Origin: Syntrophomonas_B sp035447945
GTDB taxonomy: Bacteria > Bacillota > Syntrophomonadia > Syntrophomonadales > Syntrophomonadaceae
DNA length: 20,990 bases
Direction of reading: 5' to 3'
Assembly: GCA_035447945.1 (NCBI GenBank)
Contig: DAOTHZ010000035.1
Location: 1-20,990 of the forward strand
The notes under the pieces are model-generated. The model worked only from the letters and a program-made list of their open reading frames with translations. It ran no database searches and was not told the DNA's origin. Positions 6,700 through 15,025 of the stretch are shown here, one piece after another. Position 1 is the stretch's first letter; each line of letters opens with the position of its first letter. Position numbers and translations under genes: made by a program.

Positions 6700-7557
6700 A
6701 TGGTGACTCGTGAGCCTTTGCATAAACGGGTGAAGATCAAGGATTCGTTGGTTATGGAGTATTTGCTTTATGATGGACCGGGGCCGACCATCCTGTTCCT
6801 GCATGGAACCGGTTTTTCGCCTTGGCTGTGGCATCCGATCGCTCGTCGGCTTAACGATGAGTTCAGGATTATTGCCCCTTTTTCTTGCGATCACCGGGAT
6901 GCTGAACCGGAGGAAGGCGGATTGAAGTGGAAGCTGCTGGCTGAAGATCTGGTTGCATTCTGTCATCAACTCAATCTGAGCAACCTTTACATAGTGGCTC
7001 ATTCCATGGGGGCAACCGTAGCCACCATAACGGCTTCGCTTGATGAAACTCTGGCCCGCAAGATGCTCCTAATGGAACCGATCTATCTGCCCGAAGCTCT
7101 TTATTCGATGAAGATGAGTGTTGATCAGCATCCCCTTGCCTCCAAATCCATAAAGCGGCGCAATGCCTGGCGGGACCGGCAGGAGGCGCGGGAATATCTG
7201 CTGGCTAGAGCCCTTTATAACAGCTGGGATGCGGAGATGCTGGACCTGTTCCTTTGCCATGGTATGGTGGAGAATGAGGCCGGGGGCATCCGCCTGGCCT
7301 GTTCGCCGAGACGTGAGGCAGCTGTTTTTATGGGCGGTGTACATTATAATCCCTGGCCGCTCTTGCGCGAGATACAATGCCCGGTGCTGGTAATGGAGGG
7401 CGAATGCAGTGAAAACCGGCCGTTGATTGATCTCAAGAGGGCGGCCTCTCTGATCCCTCAAGGAGAATATCGTTTAATTACAGGCATCGGTCACACCATC
7501 CCGATGGAAATTCCGGAAAAGATCACTGCGTTGACCAGACATTTCTGCCATTCATAA
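6700..7557 (+). CDS. Alpha/beta-hydrolase fold protein
   Basis: 285-residue cytosolic serine hydrolase of the alpha/beta superfamily. Oxyanion segment LFLHGTGFSPWLWHPIARRL (33-52, HGTG), nucleophile elbow AHSMG with S102 (first glycine of GxSxG replaced by alanine), and catalytic histidine H265 in GIGHTIPMEIPEKI, all in canonical order. The acid is probably near VMEGECSENR (E235 or E238), where an Asp or Glu is expected after strand 7. The cap region (about 125-205) has no recognisable signature, so esterase, thioesterase and lactonase activities are all open. Start chosen at ATG 6700, 11 nt after GAGGGGAG, where similarity to the fold begins; the ORF stays open upstream to 6592 but those 36 residues are atypical and overlap the tail of the preceding gene. 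Confidence 0.8.
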   Translation: MVTREPLHKRVKIKDSLVMEYLLYDGPGPTILFLHGTGFSPWLWHPIARRLNDEFRIIAPFSCDHRDAEPEEGGLKWKLLAEDLVAFCHQLNLSNLYIVAHSMGATVATITASLDETLARKMLLMEPIYLPEALYSMKMSVDQHPLASKSIKRRNAWRDRQEAREYLLARALYNSWDAEMLDLFLCHGMVENEAGGIRLACSPRREAAVFMGGVHYNPWPLLREIQCPVLVMEGECSENRPLIDLKRAASLIPQGEYRLITGIGHTIPMEIPEKITALTRHFCHS

Positions 7558-7656
7558 AGAAAGCAGTCAAAACTTTTATTCCCAGACGGAAACAACTCAT
7601 TATTCATCCAGTGGACACTGCCAAATATTGAAAACGCGATCATCGTTGTTTGGCTA

Positions 7657-7685
7657 TTGAATTTGTTCCGGTAATCCATTATCTT
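7657..7685 (+). promoter_or_regulatory. Candidate speD promoter
   Basis: TTGAAT (7657-7662), 17-nt spacer, TATCTT (7680-7685), about 40 nt upstream of the speD start. Only a moderate match, but position and spacing fit; the 167-bp spacer shows no other regulatory structure I recognise. Confidence 0.3.
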
Positions 7686-7724
7686 TTAATAAACATTAAT
7701 GCATTCATCACGGAGGGATCGAAT

Positions 7725-8543
7725 TTGGAAATCAAACCACTTAACAAGAAGCTCAGGCTATTTGGTTTCAACAATTTGACCAAAACCTTGAGCTTTAATC
7801 TTTATGATATCTGCTACGCTCTCAAACCGGAACAAAGTCATGATTATATTGAATATATAGATGAAGAGTATAACGCCCGACGGCTGACTGAGATTCTGAC
7901 CAACGTGGCCAAAATCATTGATGCTACCATCCTTAATATTGCCCGGCAGGACTATGATCCCCAAGGTGCCAGTGTCACCATTCTGATAGCTGAGAGCGAT
8001 GTGCATCCGGGAGCAACCTGTGGGGAAACAGTTGCTGAAACGCCGGGACCACTGCCGGAGGCGGTTGTGGGTCATCTGGACAAGAGCCATATCACGGTGC
8101 ATACCTATCCGGAAACCCATCCTGATCAGGGAATCAGCACTTTTCGGGCGGATATCGATATTTCTACCTGTGGTCATATCTCTCCGCTCAAGGCTTTGAA
8201 TTATCTGATTCATACTTTTCAGCCGGATATGTGTTTTATTGATTATCGGGTGCGGGGCTTCACCCGTGATATGGACGGGAAAAAGTTCTTTATTGATCAT
8301 AAAATTAATTCCATCCAAAATTACATTACCAGCAAGACCCGCAATCAATATCAAATGATTGACGTGAACGTATATCAGGAAAATATTTTCCACACCAAAA
8401 TGCTGCTCAAGGAATTCGATCTGGATAATTATCTGTTCGGTTCCAGCAAAAAGGAACTGAAAAGCAAGGATAAGGTGAGAATCAAGAAGCAGATCAAACA
8501 TGAGATGATGGAAATTTACTCCGGACGTAATATTCCTAAATAG
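7725..8543 (+). CDS. speD: S-adenosylmethionine decarboxylase proenzyme, E. coli type
   Basis: Decarboxylates S-adenosylmethionine to supply aminopropyl groups for spermidine synthesis. 272 residues, close to the 264 of E. coli SpeD and clearly of that long class: FGFNNLTKTLSFNLYDICYA near the N-terminus, ILNIARQDYDPQGASVTIL, and ALNYLIH...IDYRVRGFTRD. The self-cleavage site is HLDKSHITVHTYPE, so cleavage between K120 and S121 would give the beta chain and a pyruvoyl-blocked alpha chain; the catalytic cysteine is C149 in STCG. The start is TTG 7725, with GGAGG 9 nt upstream and the family N-terminus (about KKLRLFGFNN) a few residues in; the in-frame ORF from 7650 has no such support. It is a single gene: no spermidine synthase adjoins it. 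A shared terminator follows at 8553-8586. Confidence 0.95.
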   Translation: MEIKPLNKKLRLFGFNNLTKTLSFNLYDICYALKPEQSHDYIEYIDEEYNARRLTEILTNVAKIIDATILNIARQDYDPQGASVTILIAESDVHPGATCGETVAETPGPLPEAVVGHLDKSHITVHTYPETHPDQGISTFRADIDISTCGHISPLKALNYLIHTFQPDMCFIDYRVRGFTRDMDGKKFFIDHKINSIQNYITSKTRNQYQMIDVNVYQENIFHTKMLLKEFDLDNYLFGSSKKELKSKDKVRIKKQIKHEMMEIYSGRNIPK

Positions 8544-8552
8544 TGAAATAAA

Positions 8553-8586
8553 AATTCGGGCTCATGTAATTGAACCCGAATTTTTT
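8553..8586. terminator. Bidirectional terminator between speD and copZ
   Basis: Stem AATTCGGGCTC / GAACCCGAATT (11 bp, one mismatch) with the 8-nt loop ATGTAATT. A T-run follows on the plus strand (TTTT after the stem) and an A-run precedes it (giving T's on the minus strand), serving speD from the left and copA-copZ from the right. Confidence 0.8.
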
Positions 8587-8607
8587 ATAATCGTATCCGC
8601 AAACTGG

Positions 8608-8814
8608 TTATTTCACGTCATATCCCTGATCTTCGATGGCCTCCCGGATCGCCTGCAGTTTCACCTGGGCCGGGTCATATTCAACCGTTACCTGGCCGGT
8701 TTTAAGTTCCACCTTGACTTCTTTCACGCCTGCCAGAGAACCTGCTGCCGTCTTCACACTGTGTTCACAGTGACTGCAGGACATGCCGGTTACCTCCAAT
8801 ACTGAACTTGCCAT
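8608..8814 (-). CDS. copZ: Copper chaperone, heavy-metal-associated domain protein
   Basis: 68-residue single HMA-domain protein that binds Cu(I) and hands it to the CopA ATPase. The metal site is GMSCSHC (C13 and C16), followed by the ferredoxin-like HMA pattern VKEVKVELKTGQVTVEYDP and DQGYDV at the C-terminus. Start at ATG 8814 has AAAGGAGG about 10 nt upstream; a longer in-frame reading from 8886 would overlap the copA stop region and adds a polar, non-conserved extension. It lies 52 nt downstream of the copA stop on the same strand, so the two are most likely one copper-responsive transcript ending at the terminator at 8553-8586. Confidence 0.9.
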   Translation of the reverse strand: MASSVLEVTGMSCSHCEHSVKTAAGSLAGVKEVKVELKTGQVTVEYDPAQVKLQAIREAIEDQGYDVK

Positions 8815-8866
8815 GATATTTCCGCCTCCTTTTCGTTGTTGCTGATGATTATACTGATCCAGCGGT

Positions 8867-11287
8867 TTATTGCGATCGGGGATCAAATCTTTTTAAACTG
8901 AGGGAATTAGTGACCACCGATACCGAACTGAAGGCCATAGCCGCACTAGCGATGACCGGGTTCAGCAACCCAAACGCGGCAAAGGGGATGCCAATAATGT
9001 TGTAGATAAATGCCCAGAAAAGATTCTGTTTAATCTTGCGCATGGTCTGGCGGGAGAGTCTGATGGCGGCGGATACAGCCCGCAAATCTCCCCGCATCAG
9101 GGTGATGTCAGCCGCTTCCATGGCAACATCCGTGCCAGTTCCCACGGCCATGCCAATATCTGCGATGGCCAGGGCCGGCGCGTCATTGATGCCGTCGCCT
9201 ACCATGGCTACAATTTTGCCGGTTTGCTGAAGTTTTTTGATTTCCTCGGCCTTGTTTTCCGGCAACACCTCAGCCAATACCTGGCGGATGCCTGCCTGCG
9301 CGGCAATCGCCTGTGCGGTTCGCCGGTTGTCACCAGTTATCATAAAGACTTCCAGGCCCATTTGCCGGAATTCCTCAATCGCTTCCCGGGAATGCTCCTT
9401 GAGCGTGTCGGCGACAGCGATGATGGCCTGCAATGAAGCCTCCACAGCCATTAACATAGCGGTCTTGCCATCGTCTTCCAGGCGGGCAAGCTGTATTTCG
9501 CATTGCGCAAGGTCAATTTGCTGCTCCCACATCAGTTGACGGGTGCCAATTATAATTTCCTTGCCCTGCACGACCGCCCGGATGCCCTTGCCGGGCAGGG
9601 CCTCGAACTGCTCCGGATCAGCCACCTGCTCAAGATGGGCCAGAGCAAATTGATAAATCGCGGCTGCCAGAGGATGCTCGGATTTTTTTTCCGCTATGGC
9701 GGCCAGGCGCAGAATTTCTTCCATTTCCAAATTACCGACGGCAATGATGTCAGTTACGTCCGGGGTACCTTTGGTAATGGTACCAGTCTTGTCCAGCACG
9801 ATCACATTGATTTTACCGGCTGATTCCAAATGTTCGCCGCTTTTGATAAGGATGCCGTTTTCCGCTCCTAATCCGGTTCCCACCATAATCGCGGTGGGAG
9901 TAGCCAAACCAAGGGCGCAGGGGCAGGCAATGACCAGCACCGCCACAGCGCTGACTATAGACTTGCTCACATCTGCGCTGGTCAAAAACCAGACAGCAAA
10001 GGTTATCAAGGCCACCGTGATGACTGCCGGCACGAATACCCCCGCGACCTGATCAGCCATTTTTTGGATTGGTGCCTTGAAGCCCTGGGCATCTTCAACC
10101 AGCTTTATGATTTGGGCCAGAACCGTATCTTGGCCAATTTTGGTGGCTTCAAATTTGAATGTGCCATACTTGTTGATGGTAGCCCCGACAACCTGATCAC
10201 CGATACTCTTTTCCACCGGCAGACTCTCACCGGTCAGCATGGATTCATCCAGGGAGGAACTGCCTGCGGTTATCACCCCGTCCACCGGTACTTTTTCACC
10301 CGGACGGACAATGATCAGATCGCCGATCTTCACTTCTTCGATGGGAATGTCCATTTCCTGACCGCCTCGTACCACGCGGGCAGTTTTCGGACTGAGCCCC
10401 ATCAGTTTCTTGATTGCTTCCGAGGTTTTGCCCTTGGCGGCTGCCTCCAGATATTTGCCCAGCAGGATCAGGGTAATGACGACCGCACTGGCCTCAAAAT
10501 ACAAATCTTTCATGATGCCGGGCGGGACCGTCTGGAAAAAAACATTATACAAACTGTAAAAATAGGCTGCAGAGGTGCCCATGGCGATCAGGACGTCCAT
10601 GTTGGCACTACCGGAGCGCAGCGCATAATAGGAATTTTTGTAAAACCTCCAGCCGATAATAAACTGTACCGGAGTAGCCAGCGCCAGTTGGTAATACTGA
10701 TTGTGCAGGCTGGGTACGTCGAGGCGGAAAAGTGACAGGATCATAGCCAGGAGCAAGGGCGAACTAAGTACTGCGGCTACGATCAGCTCTGTTTTGAGGC
10801 TTCTGATTTCCTTTTCCCGGGCTTCTTTTTCCCGGTCACGGCTGATCTCTTCACTGCGTTCCGCCCTATAGCCCAGTTTTTCAATTATTTGCAGCATATC
10901 GCTGAGCTTAATTTTGGTTTTGTCATAATCAACCACGGCTTTTTCCGTGCTCAGGTTTACTGCTGCATGGGTCACACCCTCAGTTGCACCCAGCTTTTTT
11001 TCAATTCTGGACGCGCAGGCGGCACAGGACATGCCGTATAAATTTAAAACCACCCGGCTGTTCGCATCCGCCTGATCATCAATGACGTGATAACCCAGCC
11101 TTTTAATGGTCGCAGCCAATTGTTGGGGGTCAGTCAGTTTGTCATCAAATTCCACGGTGGCTTTTTCCAGGGCCAGATTAACGTTGGCCTGTTTCACGCC
11201 TTCTATTTTGGTCAGACCTTTTTCGATCCGACTGGCGCAGGCTGCGCAGGTCATACCGCTTATTTTTAGTGATTCCCGTCGTTCCAT
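8867..11287 (-). CDS. copA: Copper-translocating P1B-type ATPase
   Basis: 806-residue inner-membrane Cu(I) exporter. Two N-terminal HMA domains carry GMTCAAC (C14, C17) and GMSCAAC (C88, C91). The membrane copper site is CPC (455-457) in VIACPCALGLATP. The ATPase core has the actuator TGES (352-355), the phosphorylated D499 in DKTGTITKGTPD, the P1B histidine-proline motif SEHPLA, and GDGINDAPA in the hinge. The last membrane helix carries AMAFSSVSVVTNSL, the MxxSS ion-binding signature of Cu(I) pumps, so Ag/Cu rather than Zn/Cd is expected. ATG 11287 follows AGGAG at a suitable distance. CopZ is encoded directly downstream, and a TACANNTGTA box sits 53 bp upstream of the start. Length and domain order are typical of Bacillota CopA. 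Confidence 0.96.
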   Translation of the reverse strand: MERRESLKISGMTCAACASRIEKGLTKIEGVKQANVNLALEKATVEFDDKLTDPQQLAATIKRLGYHVIDDQADANSRVVLNLYGMSCAACASRIEKKLGATEGVTHAAVNLSTEKAVVDYDKTKIKLSDMLQIIEKLGYRAERSEEISRDREKEAREKEIRSLKTELIVAAVLSSPLLLAMILSLFRLDVPSLHNQYYQLALATPVQFIIGWRFYKNSYYALRSGSANMDVLIAMGTSAAYFYSLYNVFFQTVPPGIMKDLYFEASAVVITLILLGKYLEAAAKGKTSEAIKKLMGLSPKTARVVRGGQEMDIPIEEVKIGDLIIVRPGEKVPVDGVITAGSSSLDESMLTGESLPVEKSIGDQVVGATINKYGTFKFEATKIGQDTVLAQIIKLVEDAQGFKAPIQKMADQVAGVFVPAVITVALITFAVWFLTSADVSKSIVSAVAVLVIACPCALGLATPTAIMVGTGLGAENGILIKSGEHLESAGKINVIVLDKTGTITKGTPDVTDIIAVGNLEMEEILRLAAIAEKKSEHPLAAAIYQFALAHLEQVADPEQFEALPGKGIRAVVQGKEIIIGTRQLMWEQQIDLAQCEIQLARLEDDGKTAMLMAVEASLQAIIAVADTLKEHSREAIEEFRQMGLEVFMITGDNRRTAQAIAAQAGIRQVLAEVLPENKAEEIKKLQQTGKIVAMVGDGINDAPALAIADIGMAVGTGTDVAMEAADITLMRGDLRAVSAAIRLSRQTMRKIKQNLFWAFIYNIIGIPFAAFGLLNPVIASAAMAFSSVSVVTNSLSLKRFDPRSQ

Positions 11288-11339
11288 AAGATCACTCCTA
11301 TGGATTATATTATATATATTTTATGCTTCTTAATATACG

Positions 11340-11351
11340 TTACACATGTAA
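11340..11351. promoter_or_regulatory. Putative cop-box operator upstream of copA
   Basis: TTACACATGTAA contains TACACATGTA (11341-11350), an exact match to TACANNTGTA, the box bound by CopY-type copper repressors in Lactobacillales. It is 53 bp upstream of copA in an AT-rich promoter region. An 8-bp inverted repeat, CTTAATAT (11329-11336) and ATATTAAG (11351-11358), overlaps it and also the stop codon of the upstream lipoprotein gene. No copY or csoR gene is in the window. Confidence 0.5.
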
Positions 11352-11353
11352 TA

Positions 11354-12577
11354 TTAAGGTATATAGTGTCCTAATAATATTTTTAACTGCCCGTCCGGGC
11401 CAAAAATGAAATCATAATAATAATTTTTATAATCGTAGTTTTTGATAAAATTTTCATCCAGCAGGGGCATTGCATAAAACCCTAATGAATTGTGATGGGG
11501 GGTAACCAGGGGGGCAACGGTTACACCTAAATCCAGGGGATAAGTCTCCAGCTTATGCAAATCTTCTATGCCAAAGCCGTTCGGGTATTTATCCCCGGAT
11601 GTATCGGTTATAAATTTCATTATGCTAACCCGCACGGCGGCCGGCTTGCCATTTTTCATCTCAAAACCATCTATCTTGCCGAATACTTTTTTGCCTCCTC
11701 CGGCCAGATATTTTTCAGCATTGGTTTGTAAATCCACTACATTGAAGGGGCCGCCCGCAAACTTAAAACTGTTTTTGATTTTTTCCATGGTGGCCTGATC
11801 GGCATATTCTTTATTAAGCGTTATGCGCACTTCCCGAAAAGATTCATCGTCAAACAGATAGGCCCGCATGCCATTGTCGTCGTCGGAATCCTCAAGCAGT
11901 TCACTTTTATAAGGAATCAAGGCAATCCAGCCGATTGATTTTCCTGCAATCGAAATAGGCCAGTCAGGCGGGACTTGATCAGCCGCCCTTAATTCCCAGT
12001 TGTCGGGGATCTCGACGGTAAAGAAGCTGGATCCGACAACTTTGTAACCTTCATTGGCTGGTTTAGGTTTTTCATTGCCCAGCAGGGCAGCACTATCCAA
12101 TATATTGTTGATCTGTTCTGCCATCGTTTTATAGTCGCTGCTCAGAGCTTTATCATTGGGGGGGTACTGCACATCAGACGGCATTCTGGCAAAATACGTA
12201 AAGCCATTGCCCTGCAATATGATTTGCTGACCAACGGGCGCCTGCTGCATATCTTCCGGCGTAATCAGTTCCCCGGTCATCCTTACAATGGTAAAAAGAG
12301 CTCCTCCGCCTGATTTTTCATTTACCTTTTTGCTGTAAAAAGCCACCTGATGGTCTGCTTCCCTGGCCATGTAGTTATTTTCCCAATTCAGAGGCAATTT
12401 TAATGAGAACCCCAGCGTATGGTTTTCATAAAGAATACTATTTGCTGGTTGGGAATCCTTGTTGTTAACACAGCCAATACATAATCCCATGCTGCAAAGC
12501 ATTAACAAAGCCAATAATAACAGGCGCTTCCTGATCCCGCCCGGATTAAATTGGCCGGGCAACATAATCTTGTCCAT
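11354..12577 (-). CDS. Predicted lipoprotein of unknown function
   Basis: 407 residues. The N-terminus has basic residues (IRKRL), a hydrophobic stretch (about 19-35) and a lipobox-like GLCIGC that would place the lipidated cysteine at C36; position -3 is Cys rather than the usual Leu, so the lipobox is imperfect but credible. The exported part has two blocks that look like a repeated fold: YENHTLGFSLKLPLNWENNY (about 50-69) and SSFFTVEIPDNWELRA (about 183-198), both of the 'F-x-x-x-x-P-x-x-W' type seen in PsbP/DUF1795-like lipoproteins. The C-terminal third is unrecognised. ATG 12577 is preceded by a run of eight G at 8-nt spacing acting as ribosome binding site. It lies upstream of copA in the same direction with 66 bp between; the cop-box in that gap argues for separate control. 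Confidence 0.7.
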   Translation of the reverse strand: MDKIMLPGQFNPGGIRKRLLLLALLMLCSMGLCIGCVNNKDSQPANSILYENHTLGFSLKLPLNWENNYMAREADHQVAFYSKKVNEKSGGGALFTIVRMTGELITPEDMQQAPVGQQIILQGNGFTYFARMPSDVQYPPNDKALSSDYKTMAEQINNILDSAALLGNEKPKPANEGYKVVGSSFFTVEIPDNWELRAADQVPPDWPISIAGKSIGWIALIPYKSELLEDSDDDNGMRAYLFDDESFREVRITLNKEYADQATMEKIKNSFKFAGGPFNVVDLQTNAEKYLAGGGKKVFGKIDGFEMKNGKPAAVRVSIMKFITDTSGDKYPNGFGIEDLHKLETYPLDLGVTVAPLVTPHHNSLGFYAMPLLDENFIKNYDYKNYYYDFIFGPDGQLKILLGHYIP

Positions 12578-13033
12578 TCTGTTTTCCCCCCCCTAAAATT
12601 TATCAATATGCCTAAGATGGACCTGAATCCTCATAAAAGCAATTCAAGAGCCATCTCGTTAACTATACGAGACGAAAATGGGATTGTTTCACTTGAAATA
12701 TTAATTTTCGTTATTGAGTTTTAAGTTTAAGTATCCTGTGACTTATAATCGGTTAAAAATGTAGAACCTGCTGAAAAACATGCTATGGTTTAAGCAATTG
12801 TTTTGATATATGAAGAAAAAATCAGTACAATACAAGCTAAGTACAAACAATGATTAGGGTCATAGACCTTTGTTGGGTAGTTTTTTTGAAAACTGTTGGC
12901 TAATTAACTTTGGTTAAAATCAGGTTAGAAATATTTGAAGTGATAACAAGATAAAGGCTATAGGATGATTTTAAGTATGCACGGCGCTATATTTTTGTAT
13001 TATGCCAAATTCTTATTTTGAAGAAGGTTTGCC
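12578..13033. other. 456-bp intergenic region without a convincing gene
   Basis: AT-rich spacer between the divergent lipoprotein and tcdA genes. I see an inverted repeat ACGAAAAT (12672-12679) / ATTTTCGT (12704-12711), a smaller CTCGT/ACGAG hairpin at 12655-12671, and a 38-codon ORF from 12608 with a prepilin-like motif but no ribosome binding site. No T-box, SAM or other riboswitch signature was recognised. Confidence 0.5.
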
Positions 13034-13789
13034 ATGTTAGATGAATTTTCCCGTACACAACTCCTTCTTGGCAAGGATGCCATGACCAAACTATCCGCCA
13101 GCCATGTGGCCGTCTTTGGCATTGGCGGGGTAGGCAGTTATGCGGTCGAAGGTCTGGCCCGGTCCGGCGTTGGCAAGCTGACGCTGGTGGATCATGATGT
13201 CGTAGATCTGAGTAATCTCAACCGCCAAATCCATGCCACCCATAAAACGATCGGCCAACCTAAGGTTGAGGTTATGCGGCAGCGCATCCTGGACATCAAT
13301 CCACGGGCGCAAATAAATAATTATCAGCACTTTTATCTGCCCGATCAGGCGGAAGATATATTAAATGCAGATTATGATTATATCATTGATGCGGTTGATA
13401 CCGTCACCGCTAAAATTGATCTGATCGTTCAGGCACAGCAGCGTGGCATCCCGGTTATAAGCTGTATGGGTACGGGCAACAAGCTTGACCCGGGTCGCCT
13501 GCAAATTGATGATATTTACAGTACTTCCGTATGTCCGCTGGCCAAAGTGATGCGCCGGGAACTGCGCCGGCGGGGAATAACTGCGCTGCAAGTGGTTTAT
13601 TCCCGGGAAGAGCCGGTCAAGCCTCAGGTAGAGGAGGATAATGGTTCTGAAAATGAATGTGAATCCTGTTTAAAAAGCGGAATTTGCTCGGGCAAGCGCA
13701 ATCTTCCCGGCAGCATAACTTTTGTTCCCGCAGTGGCCGGTCTGCTGCTGGCCAGCCAAGTGGTCAGGGATTTAATTGCCGGCATGTAA
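13034..13789 (+). CDS. tcdA: tRNA threonylcarbamoyladenosine dehydratase (E1-like ThiF/MoeB fold)
   Basis: ATP-dependent enzyme that cyclises t6A37 of tRNAs to ct6A (family TcdA/CsdL). 251 residues. The E1-like nucleotide-binding site is FGIGGVGSYAVEGLARSG (28-45, GIGGVGS), followed by LVDHDVVDLSNLNRQ with the adenylation residues D53, D55, N61 and R64, then DAVDTVTAK (119-127) and the family block SCMGTGNKLDP. The C-terminus GSITFVPAVAGLLLASQVV is diagnostic. A cysteine cluster ECESCLKSGIC (C209, C212, C218) lies before it. ATG 13034 has AGAAGG 6-7 nt upstream. In E. coli the partner is the cysteine desulfurase system CsdA/CsdE; here tcdA is followed by other sulfur genes, but 165 nt separate it from cysK. 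Confidence 0.92.
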   Translation: MLDEFSRTQLLLGKDAMTKLSASHVAVFGIGGVGSYAVEGLARSGVGKLTLVDHDVVDLSNLNRQIHATHKTIGQPKVEVMRQRILDINPRAQINNYQHFYLPDQAEDILNADYDYIIDAVDTVTAKIDLIVQAQQRGIPVISCMGTGNKLDPGRLQIDDIYSTSVCPLAKVMRRELRRRGITALQVVYSREEPVKPQVEEDNGSENECESCLKSGICSGKRNLPGSITFVPAVAGLLLASQVVRDLIAGM

Positions 13790-13954
13790 TAAGCAATTGC
13801 CGATGGGCGGGGCGGGCTATGAAATGATTAGGTTGAGTATGGTTTTGAGATTCACTCTTTATAAGGAGAGGATTACATTCATAACGCAAACGAAATACGG
13901 TGGTTTTAAGAGATAATTAAAAAAGTGAAAGTATATCAAGGGAGGTAAAAAATA

Positions 13955-14884
13955 ATGGCTAAAATTGCAACGCAAATAACTGACCTGATTGGCAACACCC
14001 CGTTGCTGGAACTGGGTGCGTACAGCCGGGAAATGGATTTGCAAGCCCGTCTGATCGCCAAACTGGAATATTTCAACCCGGCCGGCAGCGTCAAGGATAG
14101 AGTTGGGTATGCCATGATCAAGGATGCCGAAGAAAAAGGCCTGCTCAAACCGGGTTCAGTTATTATAGAACCTACCAGCGGGAATACCGGGGTGGGTTTG
14201 ACATTTGTTGCAGTCGCCAAAGGTTATCGCATCATCATCGTCATGCCCGACAGTATGAGTATGGAAAGACGCATCCTGATGAAGGCTCTGGGAGCTGAAC
14301 TGGTGCTGACGCCGGGGGCGGAGGGCATGCCTGGAGCCATCAAACGTGCTGAAGAACTGGCGCTTGAGATCGAAGATTCGTTTATCCCTCAGCAGTTTGA
14401 AAACCCATCCAACCCGGAAGCCCACCGGCAGACCACCGTGCAGGAGATCTTGCACGACACTGATGGACAGGTGGATTTCTTTGTAGCCGGGGTCGGAACG
14501 GGTGGGACCATTACCGGGATTGGAGAAGTATTGAAGCGATATAATCCGCAGATCAAGATCGTGGCCGTTGAGCCGTTTGATTCCCCGGTGCTTGCCGGAG
14601 GGAAAGCGGGACCCCATGGGCTGCAGGGGATAGGCGCCGGCATTATCCCCAAGGTTTTAAATGTTAATATCCTGGATGAAATCATTCCGGTAAAAACAGA
14701 AGAGGCCTATGCAACGGTGCACCGCTTGGTAAAAACGGAAGGACTGCTGGTGGGCATTTCTTCCGGTGCGGCTGTTTTTGCTGCTGCACAGATCGCCAAA
14801 CGGGCGGAGAACAAGGGTAAGCAAATCGTGGTGCTGCTGCCGGATAGCGGGGAACGCTATCTATCCACGCCGCTGTTCGCATAG
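13955..14884 (+). CDS. cysK: Cysteine synthase A (O-acetylserine sulfhydrylase)
   Basis: PLP enzyme that makes cysteine from O-acetylserine and sulfide in the cytosol. 309 residues, the usual length. The PLP lysine is K47 in NPAGSVKDR, the substrate loop is PTSGNTG (73-79), and the phosphate-binding loop is GTGGTITG (in VAGVGTGGTITGIGEVLKRY), all canonical; SSGAA near the end holds the serine contacting the PLP ring nitrogen. The C-terminus lacks the long extension of cystathionine beta-synthase. GGGAGG lies 9 nt before the ATG. The gene encoding its substrate supplier, serine acetyltransferase, lies about 1 kb away on the opposite strand. No T-box or other cysteine-responsive leader is recognisable in the 165-nt upstream spacer. 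Confidence 0.96.
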   Translation: MAKIATQITDLIGNTPLLELGAYSREMDLQARLIAKLEYFNPAGSVKDRVGYAMIKDAEEKGLLKPGSVIIEPTSGNTGVGLTFVAVAKGYRIIIVMPDSMSMERRILMKALGAELVLTPGAEGMPGAIKRAEELALEIEDSFIPQQFENPSNPEAHRQTTVQEILHDTDGQVDFFVAGVGTGGTITGIGEVLKRYNPQIKIVAVEPFDSPVLAGGKAGPHGLQGIGAGIIPKVLNVNILDEIIPVKTEEAYATVHRLVKTEGLLVGISSGAAVFAAAQIAKRAENKGKQIVVLLPDSGERYLSTPLFA

Positions 14885-15025
14885 ACGGATGCAACATGTG
14901 ATGTATTTGCATGCCCGCAGGCCAAATCACTTGTCCGTGTCCTGGACTGACAAACACTGGACGGAGATGGCCTGCCCCAGCAGGCGGCTGAGGTATATCG
15001 TTTAAAAATTCGTTAGAATGAGGTT

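Noticed and set aside
7758..8501. 247-codon open frame on the minus strand
   Set aside because: Antisense shadow of speD, whose protein is clearly conserved.
8815..8886. Longer copZ reading from an upstream ATG
   Set aside because: Overlaps the copA stop and adds non-conserved residues; the ATG at 8814 has the ribosome binding site.
10064..10735. 223-codon open frame on the plus strand
   Set aside because: Antisense shadow of copA over its membrane and actuator region.
14970..14985. GCCTGC-CCCA-GCAGGC hairpin after cysK
   Set aside because: Short stem with no T-run; not supported as a terminator.
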